Shown here: positions 39,320 to 48,087 of the stretch, piece by piece
How the letters are laid out: the number at the start of each line of letters is the position of its first letter
Numbering within the stretch: position 1 is the stretch's first letter
Made by a program: the position numbers and the translations under genes
From: Lapidilactobacillus mulanensis
GTDB lineage: Bacteria > Bacillota > Bacilli > Lactobacillales > Lactobacillaceae
Length of the DNA: 64,000 bases
Assembly (NCBI RefSeq): GCF_003946215.1
Contig: NZ_RHOW01000006.1
Coordinates: 21,351 to 85,350, forward strand
Reading direction: 5' to 3'
The notes under the pieces: generated by a model
What the model saw: only the letters and a program-made list of their open reading frames with translations
Told to the model about the DNA's origin: nothing
Databases searched by the model: none

Positions 39320-40224
39320 TATTCACGGTGGATGCCAAAGGACGTGCACCATTTGCGACGGTACAAGCTGCAATCGATTTTGCTGATCAATTTCACGAAC
39401 GACTCGTTAAGATTTATATACTAGCAGGTTGTTATCATGAAAAGGTGCGCCTGTATCAGAATCATATTCAGCTAATTGGTGTTGGTGATGTTGAAATCAC
39501 GAATGATTTGTTTGCGAGTCAGAAGGCTAGTGATGGCACAGAACTCGGTACTTTTCGGACATCGACTCTTTTCATCAATGGGCAAGATATGCTACTTAAA
39601 AATCTAACCATTAGCAACAGTGCAGGTACACATGGTCACGAAGTTGGTCAAGCAATCGCTGTTTATTGCGAAGGAACTAACATCAACTTTATGAATTGTC
39701 GATTACGTGGGCATCAGGACACTTTATGCTTAGGACCATTGCCATCCCTGCAGAAAAATGGAACCGCTTTTGTGACGGAAGACATGCAAGATGACTTCTC
39801 TGTACAAAAATATGGGTTTTATGATTGTACGATTGAGGGAACGGTTGATTTTATTTTTGGTGGTGGTCAAGCAACATTTAGCAATTGTCAGTTGATCGCT
39901 TTGCCTCGAGAAAATCTAGGCGAGGTTGATTATTTAACGGCCGCCAGTTCAAACGAATTGAGCGCAGGTTTTACTTTTTCATATTGTGCTGTGAAAGCCA
40001 TCGGAAATCAAACTTATTATTTGGGTCGGCCTTGGCGTTCGCAAGCAAAGACAAATTTCAATCGTTGTTTATTCGACAAGAATTTACACGCAGATGGGTG
40101 GAATGATTGGCAGAGATCTGCTGATCAACAGACGGTCAGCTACACCGAACACAATTGTTATTATGAGACAAAAGAAATTCATCGTGCAGATTGGATCGAC
40201 TTCAATCGAATGGAGGGTAAATAG
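39289..40224 (+). CDS. Intracellular pectinesterase (CE8)
   Basis: Removes methyl esters from galacturonate. The 311-residue beta-helix keeps the family blocks GCYHEKV, GHQDTL, GTVDFIFGG and YLGRPWR, including the two catalytic Asp positions. The start overlaps the end of the preceding esterase gene by 31 bases. It has no signal peptide, unlike most pectinesterases, so it should de-esterify oligosaccharides after import. The following gene begins directly after its stop codon. Confidence 0.93.
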   Translation: MDKLSSEESVIFTVDAKGRAPFATVQAAIDFADQFHERLVKIYILAGCYHEKVRLYQNHIQLIGVGDVEITNDLFASQKASDGTELGTFRTSTLFINGQDMLLKNLTISNSAGTHGHEVGQAIAVYCEGTNINFMNCRLRGHQDTLCLGPLPSLQKNGTAFVTEDMQDDFSVQKYGFYDCTIEGTVDFIFGGGQATFSNCQLIALPRENLGEVDYLTAASSNELSAGFTFSYCAVKAIGNQTYYLGRPWRSQAKTNFNRCLFDKNLHADGWNDWQRSADQQTVSYTEHNCYYETKEIHRADWIDFNRMEGK

Positions 40225-40653
40225 ATGAATCGTCGGTTGGAAATGATCATCGGCTATATTGGGGCCGCTATTGTGTTGATATTTTTAGGCGGGTTTACCG
40301 TTTCAATGAACAGTTTAACTGTGAAGCAGTATCAACGAATCGTTTATCCGATTTTCAAAAATTATCTTGCGGGAACGACGCCAAAGAGTGGTCTCCAATT
40401 ATTCCAAACGTTAGGGACGTGGTTTGGTGTGACGGTTGTGATCGTACTCGCATTAGTTGCATTTACTAATTTGTTATTGCGATCAAATAAAAATAAATAT
40501 TTAACCGGCGGGTTGTATTTTTTGATCGGCGTTATAACGCTTCTTGGTTCACAATTGCTTGCTTATCCGATTGCATTTATATTCTTTGTTAATGCTGCAC
40601 TATGTATCTTTAGGAAAGGAGCTCAGCTAGATGCCACAAGTGAAAATTCATAA
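40225..40653 (+). CDS. Small membrane protein in the pectin operon
   Basis: A 142-residue protein with four likely hydrophobic segments (about residues 8-28, 62-84, 93-110 and 112-128) and a hydrophilic loop after the first. It resembles small DUF4064-like proteins, but I do not assign a function. The ATG abuts the pectinesterase stop and has GGAGGG 7 bases upstream. Its 3' end overlaps the GH43 start by 23 bases. Tight packing suggests it belongs functionally with the operon. Confidence 0.7.
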   Translation: MNRRLEMIIGYIGAAIVLIFLGGFTVSMNSLTVKQYQRIVYPIFKNYLAGTTPKSGLQLFQTLGTWFGVTVVIVLALVAFTNLLLRSNKNKYLTGGLYFLIGVITLLGSQLLAYPIAFIFFVNAALCIFRKGAQLDATSENS

Positions 40654-42202
40654 TCCGATTCTACCAGGATTTAATCCTGATCCTAATATTTTACGTGTTG
40701 ACAAGGATTATTATATTGCTGTTTCGTCGTTTGAATGGATGCCAGGAATTCGGGTTTATCATTCTCAAGATTTGGTGAACTGGGAATTTGCAACCGATAT
40801 TTTGACAACACAGGTCGACTTGCGGGGTAATCCGCAAAACGCCAGTATTTGGGCACCACAGATCTCTTATGCGCAAGGAATTTATTACTGTATTTATACG
40901 GATGTTAAAAATGCACACGGTCCTTTCAAAGATTGTCATAATTATTTAACTACTGCTCCAGCAATTACCGGGCCTTGGAGTGAGCCGATATATTTGAATA
41001 GTAGCGGATTTGATCCCTCGTTATTTCACGATGTTGATGGGAAAATGTGGGTGTTGAATGAGATTTGGGATTACCGTTATTCGACTTCAAATAAATCAGC
41101 CGGTATCGTCATGCAGGAATTTGATCTTGCTCACAAGAAACTGATCGGTAAAGTGCACAAAATATTCAATGGCACTGAATTAGCAAAGACAGAAGCACCA
41201 CAGTTATATCGCCATAACGGCTATTATTTTTTGTTGACTGCAGAAGGTGGCACGGGCAAAGGACACGCTGTAACGGTGTGTCGCTCAAAAAATATTACGG
41301 GTCCATATGGGCTTGCGCCTAACTCACCAATTTTAACTGCCCGGGATAAACCGGAATCAGAATTGCAATGCACCGGACATGCGAGCATCGTCGAAGGTGT
41401 AGCGGGGCATTGGTACATGGTGTATTTGACCAGTCGCTTGTTAGAAAGTGAGTATCATTTGCTGGGGCGCGAAACTGCCATTCAAGAAGTTCAATGGACA
41501 GATAATGATTGGTTGGCAACAAGTGCAGTAGGAAATGGTCCCGAGTTGACACCGATCATTGAGACGACTGTACCCATTCAACAAATCCAGCACTTAAATT
41601 TCCATGATCAGTTTGATCGATCAACTTTAAAGCTAGAATGGAATTCACTTCGAATCTTACCAGAGGATTCCTGGATACAGATTCATAACGGTCCGAATTT
41701 TTTGCGGATCTATGCCGGCGAATCACCAGCGACTACTTTTGAACATCATTTATTGGCAATTCGCCAAAATAGTTTTTATTTTCAAGCAGAAACTGAGATT
41801 TCATTTGATCCACAGACATTTAATCAAATGGCGGGATTGTTATTATTTCTGAATAACGAAAGATTTCTCTATTTATATATTACGCACGATGAACAGCAGG
41901 GTAAAGTTCTGAAGTTGATGAAATCAGTACCGGATAACTTTGAACTTTTCTCAACAACCATTCCCCTTTCCGATGAGACCGTGAAATTGCGGATCGACGG
42001 AAGAGGACTTCAAGGAGCTGCTTACTATCAAACAGCAGTAAATCCAAACTGGCAACTTGTTGCTGATCAGATCGATCTACGATTTCTGTCGGCTGGATTT
42101 ACGGGGAACTTTGTTGGGATCGGCGTGCACGACATGGATCAAAAAGAAGGCTGCTTTGCTGACTTTTCAGAATTTCGATATACAGTGTCTTCCAAGAAGT
42201 GA
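40631..42202 (+). CDS. Family GH43 glycosidase, arabinosidase/xylosidase type
   Basis: A 523-residue five-bladed propeller enzyme with a C-terminal beta-sandwich, the two-domain layout of GH43 subfamilies 11/12. The three catalytic acids are visible: Asp17 (GFNPDPN), Asp128 (GFDPSLF) and Glu188 (KTEAPQLY). No signal peptide. The ATG follows AAAGGAG. In a rhamnogalacturonan operon it most probably removes arabinose, or less likely xylose or galactose, from side chains. It is the last gene of the overlapping pectin operon. Confidence 0.9.
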   Translation: MPQVKIHNPILPGFNPDPNILRVDKDYYIAVSSFEWMPGIRVYHSQDLVNWEFATDILTTQVDLRGNPQNASIWAPQISYAQGIYYCIYTDVKNAHGPFKDCHNYLTTAPAITGPWSEPIYLNSSGFDPSLFHDVDGKMWVLNEIWDYRYSTSNKSAGIVMQEFDLAHKKLIGKVHKIFNGTELAKTEAPQLYRHNGYYFLLTAEGGTGKGHAVTVCRSKNITGPYGLAPNSPILTARDKPESELQCTGHASIVEGVAGHWYMVYLTSRLLESEYHLLGRETAIQEVQWTDNDWLATSAVGNGPELTPIIETTVPIQQIQHLNFHDQFDRSTLKLEWNSLRILPEDSWIQIHNGPNFLRIYAGESPATTFEHHLLAIRQNSFYFQAETEISFDPQTFNQMAGLLLFLNNERFLYLYITHDEQQGKVLKLMKSVPDNFELFSTTIPLSDETVKLRIDGRGLQGAAYYQTAVNPNWQLVADQIDLRFLSAGFTGNFVGIGVHDMDQKEGCFADFSEFRYTVSSKK

Positions 42203-42340
42203 TTAGATAATGATTATAAAGTGGACTAGTGAGCATTATCAATCGTTATAACCACACAGAGTAAAATTTCGTTCTGTATAATGTTTGACAGTGAGCAAAT
42301 GATTATGGCTATTTCGTCAGCAATCAGTTAAGTTAGTATT

Positions 42341-42354
42341 TGTAAGCGTTTTAT
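42341..42354. promoter_or_regulatory. Possible CcpA (cre) site upstream of the LipO-type lipoprotein gene
   Basis: TGTAAGCGTTTTAT resembles the catabolite-control consensus TGWAARCGNTWWCA with about one or two mismatches at the right end. It lies in the 297-base gap between the GH43 gene and the lipoprotein gene, the only other feature there being a TTGACA-like box without a matching -10. A near copy occurs at 53997-54010. Confidence 0.45.
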
Positions 42355-42499
42355 AAACGAAATACAGGGCTAGGTGTTGCATATCGAAGTAGAGTGTCAG
42401 GGGTACATTGCTTTTTGGGGGAAATCAGATCAGATTCATCAATATCGTGTGTAAACCACGTTCAATGGTTGTGCACAATTTGATAAAGGAGAGATAGAT

Positions 42500-44017
42500 A
42501 TGAAGATCAAAAAGTTAATCAAGGTTGGATCAGTCTTGTTATTGTCTGCAACACTTTTAGCTGCCTGTGGAGATGGCAGTTCTAAGGCAAAATCAAGTGG
42601 TGGCAGTAGTGAGAAGTCGACGATTAAGACAATTACCTGGATGTCGATGTTACATACAGCTACACCACCATCTGGGGATGTGCAGTCAAAACTTGAAAAG
42701 TATACGGGCAAAAAAATCAAGTTCAATTGGGTACCAGATGCTTCTAAAGATGAAAGAATCAATGCCGCTTTGGCATCTAAATCGCTCGCAGATATTGTTT
42801 CTTTGACAGATATGACTAATACCACTGTTCGTAAAGCTCTTGAATCTGGGATGTTCTGGGATGTTGAACCATATTTGAAAGACTATCCTAATCTTGCCAA
42901 AATTTCTAAAGAAACACTTGATTCTTCCAAGCTGGATGGTCACGTTTATGGCGTTCCTTATCAAAAACCGTTGGCACGTTATGGTATCCTTGTTCGTCAA
43001 GACTGGTTGGATAATTTAGGCTTGAAGACACCGAAGACGTTAGATGACTTAGAGAAAGTTGCAGAAGCCTTCACCGAGGATGACCCAGATGGTAATGGTA
43101 AAAAAGATACAGTTGGTTTTGTAGAACGTAATGAATCCTTTAACGTTGGGTTCCGTAGTTTAACTGGTTACTTCGGTGCCGGAAACTTGTTTGCAGTTGA
43201 AGATGGAAAAGTCATTCCTTCATTCATGCAGTCCGGTTATACTAAGGCCTTGAAGTGGTATCGTAATATCTACAAGAACGGTTGGATGAACTCTGACTTC
43301 TCAGTTATGGCTAAAAATGACCAAAAGAATTATATTGCACAGGGCAAAGGTGGTATCGTTGTTTCTGGTTTGATGGAAGCAAGCAACTATATTGCTGCAG
43401 CCAAAGGTACAGACCAAGAGAAGACTATGAAGTGGGCTTTGATCAATGATATGACAGAAGGCAATGTTGATCGTCGTATTTTGTCTGATACTGGTGGTGG
43501 TTTCGGTGGCTATCTCGCAATCCCTAAGCAAGAAGTTAAAACGAAAGCCGATCTTAAAGTTGTATTGAAATTTATCAACGACTTGATGGATAAAAAACCA
43601 TACGTTCTGATGACAGAAGGTATTGAAGGCGTTCATTATTCTAAGAATGATAAGGATCAATACGAAATTACTGATCAAACTAAATGGCAACAAGAAGTAC
43701 AACCATATGCTTCTTCACGTCCATCAGAATTGGTTATGAATTTGAAATATACAGATCCTTTGAGAAACTTACAAGACAAGAAGATTGCTGAAAATGCGAA
43801 ATATGCGGTCATTAATCCTGCACAATCATTGACATCTGCAACTTATGATACGCAATATTCTTCATTGATCGAAGGCGTCTCAGATGCTTATTATAAGTAT
43901 ATGATGGGCGAGATCAATATGGATGGTTGGAATACTGCCGTCAAGAAGTTCCGCGCAGACGGTGGCGACCAAATCATCAAAGAATATACGGCTAGTTATA
44001 AAAAGTTAAATAAATAA
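42500..44017 (+). CDS. Sugar-binding lipoprotein of an ABC importer (LipO/YtcQ type)
   Basis: A 505-residue extracellular solute-binding protein. A lysine-rich signal peptide ends in the lipobox LAAC with Cys23, followed by a Ser/Gly/Lys linker. The fold is the long-form family 1 binding protein found with LplB/LplC permeases. It probably serves the divergent LplC/LplB pair at 33056-35196, which have no nearby binding protein; this is inference. It has its own upstream region with a cre-like box and a strong terminator. Confidence 0.88.
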   Translation: MKIKKLIKVGSVLLLSATLLAACGDGSSKAKSSGGSSEKSTIKTITWMSMLHTATPPSGDVQSKLEKYTGKKIKFNWVPDASKDERINAALASKSLADIVSLTDMTNTTVRKALESGMFWDVEPYLKDYPNLAKISKETLDSSKLDGHVYGVPYQKPLARYGILVRQDWLDNLGLKTPKTLDDLEKVAEAFTEDDPDGNGKKDTVGFVERNESFNVGFRSLTGYFGAGNLFAVEDGKVIPSFMQSGYTKALKWYRNIYKNGWMNSDFSVMAKNDQKNYIAQGKGGIVVSGLMEASNYIAAAKGTDQEKTMKWALINDMTEGNVDRRILSDTGGGFGGYLAIPKQEVKTKADLKVVLKFINDLMDKKPYVLMTEGIEGVHYSKNDKDQYEITDQTKWQQEVQPYASSRPSELVMNLKYTDPLRNLQDKKIAENAKYAVINPAQSLTSATYDTQYSSLIEGVSDAYYKYMMGEINMDGWNTAVKKFRADGGDQIIKEYTASYKKLNK

Positions 44018-44045
44018 AGGTGTTCTCAGTACTTTAAAATTCATA

Positions 44046-44078
44046 AAAGCATTGTCGAAAATCGACAATGCTTTTTTT
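44046..44078 (+). terminator. Terminator after the LipO-type gene
   Basis: AAGCATTGTCGA pairs with TCGACAATGCTT around an AA loop, followed by seven T residues. Confidence 0.92.
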
Positions 44079-44179
44079 GACGAAATTTTATAAACATCGG
44101 TTATTTGAAAGGCCTTATTTAAAAAATCACAATTAAGCATCGTTAATTAGATTTAATTAATAAATAACATTAGTATTGA

Positions 44180-44208
44180 TTGATAAATGATTTTGTATTT
44201 GCTAAACT
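44180..44208 (+). promoter_or_regulatory. Promoter of the second importer operon
   Basis: TTGATA (44180-44185), 17 bases, and an extended -10 (TGCTAAACT, with TAAACT at 44203-44208), 46 bases before the lipoprotein start codon. Confidence 0.55.
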
Positions 44209-44254
44209 AAAAAAAACAGCGATGTTTTTTAGCGCGAATGGGAGGGTTTAATTA

Positions 44255-45565
44255 ATGAAAAAAAGAAAAATTTTTATTGCGTTATTAGCCTTAGTTATGG
44301 TGTTCTTGACTGCTTGTGGGACACAACAACAATCGAAAGCAAATTCAGGCAGTTCAGATAAAGTAACATTAGATTTCTGGACATTCTGGGGCTCGGGTGA
44401 TCGTCGTGAGGTAATCGAATCAATTATTTCTGACTATAATAAATCACAAGATAAAGTTACGGTTAAACACAGTTACCAACCATGGGGCGATATTTGGACG
44501 AAATCGTTGTCTGCAATTACTGCTGGGAATCCGCCTGATGTGATCGTGCAAGATATTATGTCTGTGAGTCAACGTGCAGAAGCTCAACAATCAGTGGATA
44601 TTAGTCGGTATTTGGATGCGGGCACAAAGAAACAATTCTATCCGCAGTTATGGGAAACGACACAGTATCAAGAGGGCACTTATGGCTTACCATTCAATAC
44701 TGATACTCAGGTGATTTTCTATAATAAGCAAATTTTTAAAGAAGCTGGATTGACTGAGGCGGATCTTCCAACAACCTGGGCGGAATTAGAAGCCGTTGGT
44801 CGTCAGCTAGATGTGAAAAAAAATAAAACTTATTCGCGAGTCGGCTTTTATCCACTGTGGAATTTGGGCGCCGAGGTCTGGGCGTTAAATGCAGATAATG
44901 GAACTAGCTGGTTCAATGATAACGAAAAAATAAAAATTAACACTAAAAATAAAGTCGCAGCACTGCAATGGATTCTTGATCAACAGAAACATTATGGCAA
45001 AAGCACGATCAATCGCTTAGAAGCAGAATTTGGTTCAGGAGTTTCTGATCCGTTCCTATCTGGAACCGTGGCGATGCGTGCACAGAATTTAAATTATTAT
45101 ACGAGTTTAAAAGAAAATGCATCGAAAGACTTTGAATTTGGTGTGATTCAATTGCCTGAATTCAAATCTGGTAGTGGTCACTGGTCATGGGGTGGCGGGT
45201 TCACGGTTGAAGTTCCTAAAGGTGCGAAACACGTGAAAGAATCTGCTGAGTTTATCCAATATTTGACGAGTGAGAAAGTTCAACAGAAATTCGGTGCGGC
45301 TAGTTTTGACATCATGGCGAATGAAGATGCCAATAATAACCTGATTGATGGCACAGAACTGGATGAAACCGGTCAGATGATTTATGCAATGGCAGCTGAA
45401 AATATGAAAAAGACGATCATGACGCCGGTACCGCTGACTGCACCTGATCACACGAATTTGATTCAAGAAGAGATCGATTCCGCTCTTCTGGGTAACAAAA
45501 CAGCTAAAGAAGCGTTGCGTGATGCGCAATCTGCAGTTGAGAATTTAGTGAAACAGAATCAATAG
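44255..45565 (+). CDS. Sugar-binding lipoprotein of an ABC importer (MalE/UgpB type)
   Basis: A 436-residue solute-binding protein with a lipobox LTAC (Cys21) after a short signal peptide. It belongs to the shorter MalE-like group (LDFWTFWGSGDRREVIESI). The next two genes are its permeases, 30 bases away and overlapping each other. The ligand is not readable from sequence; gene context points to a hemicellulose or pectin-derived oligosaccharide. GGGAGGG precedes the start. Confidence 0.88.
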   Translation: MKKRKIFIALLALVMVFLTACGTQQQSKANSGSSDKVTLDFWTFWGSGDRREVIESIISDYNKSQDKVTVKHSYQPWGDIWTKSLSAITAGNPPDVIVQDIMSVSQRAEAQQSVDISRYLDAGTKKQFYPQLWETTQYQEGTYGLPFNTDTQVIFYNKQIFKEAGLTEADLPTTWAELEAVGRQLDVKKNKTYSRVGFYPLWNLGAEVWALNADNGTSWFNDNEKIKINTKNKVAALQWILDQQKHYGKSTINRLEAEFGSGVSDPFLSGTVAMRAQNLNYYTSLKENASKDFEFGVIQLPEFKSGSGHWSWGGGFTVEVPKGAKHVKESAEFIQYLTSEKVQQKFGAASFDIMANEDANNNLIDGTELDETGQMIYAMAAENMKKTIMTPVPLTAPDHTNLIQEEIDSALLGNKTAKEALRDAQSAVENLVKQNQ

Positions 45566-45595
45566 ATTAAATTAGAGTGAGAAGAGGTGGGATGA

Positions 45596-46504
45596 ATGCA
45601 AAAGCGTTCATTGCGACAAAAGAGCGAGGCAAGATGGGGATATTTATTTGTGGCTCCTTTCGTGATCGGCTTTGCAATTTTCATGCTTGGACCAATGGTA
45701 TTCTCATTTATCGGCAGTTTTACTGATTATAATTTAACCTCAAAGATGAATTTCATTGGGATAGCAAATTTCAAGCGGATGTTTGTCGATGATCAATTAT
45801 TCTGGAAATCACTGTACAACACGCTGTATTTCACGGCGTTCAATGTGCCGCTGACCACAATGTTTAGTATTTTTTTGGCAGTGATCTTAAATCAAAAAAT
45901 AAAAGGGATCCGATTTTTCCGGACGATTTTCTTCTTACCATCGGTCCTGTCAGGTGTTGCAGTTTACGTCTTGTGGATGCAATTACTCTCACCTTCGAGT
46001 GGCATGGTCAACACGATCTTGTCGTGGTTTAATATCAACGGACCTGCGTGGTTATTCGACCCTAACTGGACAAAACCTGCCTTGATCATGATGAAGTTAT
46101 GGAGTGCGGGTGGTGCAATGTTGCTGTACATTGCCACTTTACAAAATGTGCCCACGCAACTTTATGAATCCGCTGAATTAGATGGCGCGGGTATTTGGCA
46201 TAAATTCCGGCATGTGACGCTGCCACTGATCACGCCGATTATTTTCTACGATGTGATTACGAGTACGATTGGTTCATTTCAAATTTTCCAAGAGGCCTAT
46301 GTTATGACTAGCAATGGGCAAGGTGGGCCCGCTAATTCATTGTTATTCTTCAATTTACACATGTGGAATAAGGCATTTGTGGGCTTTGATATGGGATATG
46401 CAATGGCAATGTCGATGACTTTATTCGTTATTGTCATGATTATGACCGTGATCAATCTAAAGCTTGCGCCGAAGTGGGTGCATTATGCAGGAGGGAGTAA
46501 ATAA
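45596..46504 (+). CDS. ABC sugar permease, MalF/UgpA type
   Basis: A 302-residue inner-membrane subunit with six helices and the EAA motif YESAELDGAGIWHKFRHVTLPL. It starts with an ATG behind GAGGTGGGA and its last base is shared with the start of the next permease. Partner of the MalE-like lipoprotein upstream. Confidence 0.9.
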   Translation: MQKRSLRQKSEARWGYLFVAPFVIGFAIFMLGPMVFSFIGSFTDYNLTSKMNFIGIANFKRMFVDDQLFWKSLYNTLYFTAFNVPLTTMFSIFLAVILNQKIKGIRFFRTIFFLPSVLSGVAVYVLWMQLLSPSSGMVNTILSWFNINGPAWLFDPNWTKPALIMMKLWSAGGAMLLYIATLQNVPTQLYESAELDGAGIWHKFRHVTLPLITPIIFYDVITSTIGSFQIFQEAYVMTSNGQGGPANSLLFFNLHMWNKAFVGFDMGYAMAMSMTLFVIVMIMTVINLKLAPKWVHYAGGSK

Positions 46505-47433
46505 TGGCAGTTGAATCGCATACGATGAGTGCAGAACCATATCCACAATCCATAACTGACCGTTATAGCGGCGATTCGCTACCGATGGTTGCCCCTAAGC
46601 GACGCCGGAAAATTAGCGGTCATCAGTTGTTGAGCTATGTTTTACTGAGTAGTGTGAGCCTTGTTCTGATCATGCCACTCCTCTGGATGGTTTTCACTTC
46701 GCTAAAGCCGATGAGCGAAATTGTCCAATTCCCGCCGACGTTTTTTCCGAAATCGATTCAGTGGGGGAATTACGCAACTGCGATCAATTCTTTCCCATTC
46801 TGGTCGTACGCGAAGAACACGTTGATCATTGCTGGTTCTGTAGTCGTTGGTAATGTCCTCTCTAATTCGTTTATTGCCTATGGTTTTGCTAAATTAGAAT
46901 TCCCCGGCAAAAGAATCTTATTTGCACTTGTCCTGTCCACTATGATGGTACCAGGATTTGTGACCATGATTCCGCAGTATGTTATTTTTTCCAAGATTGG
47001 ATGGGTAGGCACGTATTTACCGTTGATCGTACCCGCATTCTTTGGTAATGCGTTCAATATCTTTTTGATGAGACAATTTTATTTGTCAATTGGGGATGAA
47101 CTGATCGAAGCGGCTAAAATGGATGGCGCAAACCATCTTTATATCTGGAGCCACTTGATGATTCCGTTGACAAAACCCGCGTTGATCACGATCGCAATCA
47201 ATTCATTCAATGGTGCATGGAACGATTTCCTAGGACCACTGCTCTATATTAAGGATCAAAATCAGTACACGCTACAAATTGGCCTGCAAGTTTTCAAAAA
47301 TCAATCAACAACCCAATGGCACTATTTAATGGCCGGCGCGGTGATGGTGTTACTGCCTTCTGTGCTACTCTTCTTCTTTGCGCAACGTTACTTTATCGAA
47401 GGTATGGATCTAACAGCCGGATCGAAAGGATAA
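46504..47433 (+). CDS. ABC sugar permease, MalG/UgpE type
   Basis: A 309-residue permease with a long N-terminal cytoplasmic tail, six helices and the EAA motif IEAAKMDGANHLYIWSHLMIPL. It overlaps the previous gene by one base. The DUF624 gene begins 3 bases after its stop. There is no ATPase gene for this importer in the window. Confidence 0.9.
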   Translation: MAVESHTMSAEPYPQSITDRYSGDSLPMVAPKRRRKISGHQLLSYVLLSSVSLVLIMPLLWMVFTSLKPMSEIVQFPPTFFPKSIQWGNYATAINSFPFWSYAKNTLIIAGSVVVGNVLSNSFIAYGFAKLEFPGKRILFALVLSTMMVPGFVTMIPQYVIFSKIGWVGTYLPLIVPAFFGNAFNIFLMRQFYLSIGDELIEAAKMDGANHLYIWSHLMIPLTKPALITIAINSFNGAWNDFLGPLLYIKDQNQYTLQIGLQVFKNQSTTQWHYLMAGAVMVLLPSVLLFFFAQRYFIEGMDLTAGSKG

Positions 47434-47436
47434 CTC

Positions 47437-48035
47437 ATGCAAGCAAAAAAATCTCACAATTATTTGTCGATATTGCCTATTGGACACCAAGACTGGTCGC
47501 CATCAATTTCATCTGGCTACTTGCTTGCTTACCCGTTATAACGGTGTTTCGAGCGACGAGAACAGTGACTTTGATTTTATCCGAATATCACCACAAAGGT
47601 GTCAAATCTCAACCGGTTTGGCAAAACTATTGGCGGACATTTAAATTAGTACATCGAAGTCATGACTTGATTGGTAGTCTGCTGTTTTTTATCGCGATAC
47701 TTGATTGTGTATTTCTTATACAGCAACAACAAGCATTCATGGTTAGTGGTGGTTTTGCATTGATTTTTGCACTAGCCGTTTTTTTAGTAGTTTGTTGTTG
47801 GCGCGTTCTTTCGGTGACACCTGAGAACAATTGCTCGTGGTTATTGGCATTTGTTATTGCAGGCAAGCATCTTCCGTACATTTGCCTACAAATAGGTGTG
47901 ACAATTGTACTTATAGTTTTAGCAATGCTAGCTGCTAGTGGATTCTTTATCTTATTGGGTGGTAGCATGCTAGTCCTGGTTAATATTAGATTAGTCGAGT
48001 ATCGTACACACTCACGAAAACAACCAATAAATTAA
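47437..48035 (+). CDS. YesL-family membrane protein, frameshifted at its start
   Basis: A DUF624/YesL paralogue with about five membrane helices, of around 199 residues. The natural start is the ATG at 47437, three bases after the MalG stop and behind AAAGGA. That frame reads MQAKKSHNYL and soon stops. With one extra A in the A7 run (47445-47451) it reads MQAKKISQLFVDIAYW and continues through the rest. No plausible start exists in the main frame itself. So it is intact apart from one base: mutation, error, or -1 slippage on A_AAA_AAA. Confidence 0.75.
47445..47451 (+). other. Slippery A7 heptamer in the YesL gene
   Basis: The codons GCA AAA AAA place the seven A residues in A_AAA_AAA phase, the standard -1 ribosomal slip site. 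A -1 shift moves reading into the long YesL frame (ATC TCA CAA). Confidence 0.5.
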
Positions 48036-48039
48036 ACGA

Positions 48040-48083
48040 AGCAGGCCAATCTCAACGATTAATTGAGGTTGGTCTGCTTTTTT
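48040..48083 (+). terminator. Terminator after the second importer operon
   Basis: A 16-bp stem with two G-U pairs (AGCAGGCCAATCTCAA with TTGAGGTTGGTCTGCT) followed by six T residues. The XylR-type gene ends 5 bases further, converging. Confidence 0.9.
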
Positions 48084-48087
48084 AAGT

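Noticed and set aside
44820..44827. A8 run in the MalE-like lipoprotein gene as a third slippage site
   Set aside because: The frame is continuous through it, so no slip is needed; it serves instead as a control that homopolymers read correctly.
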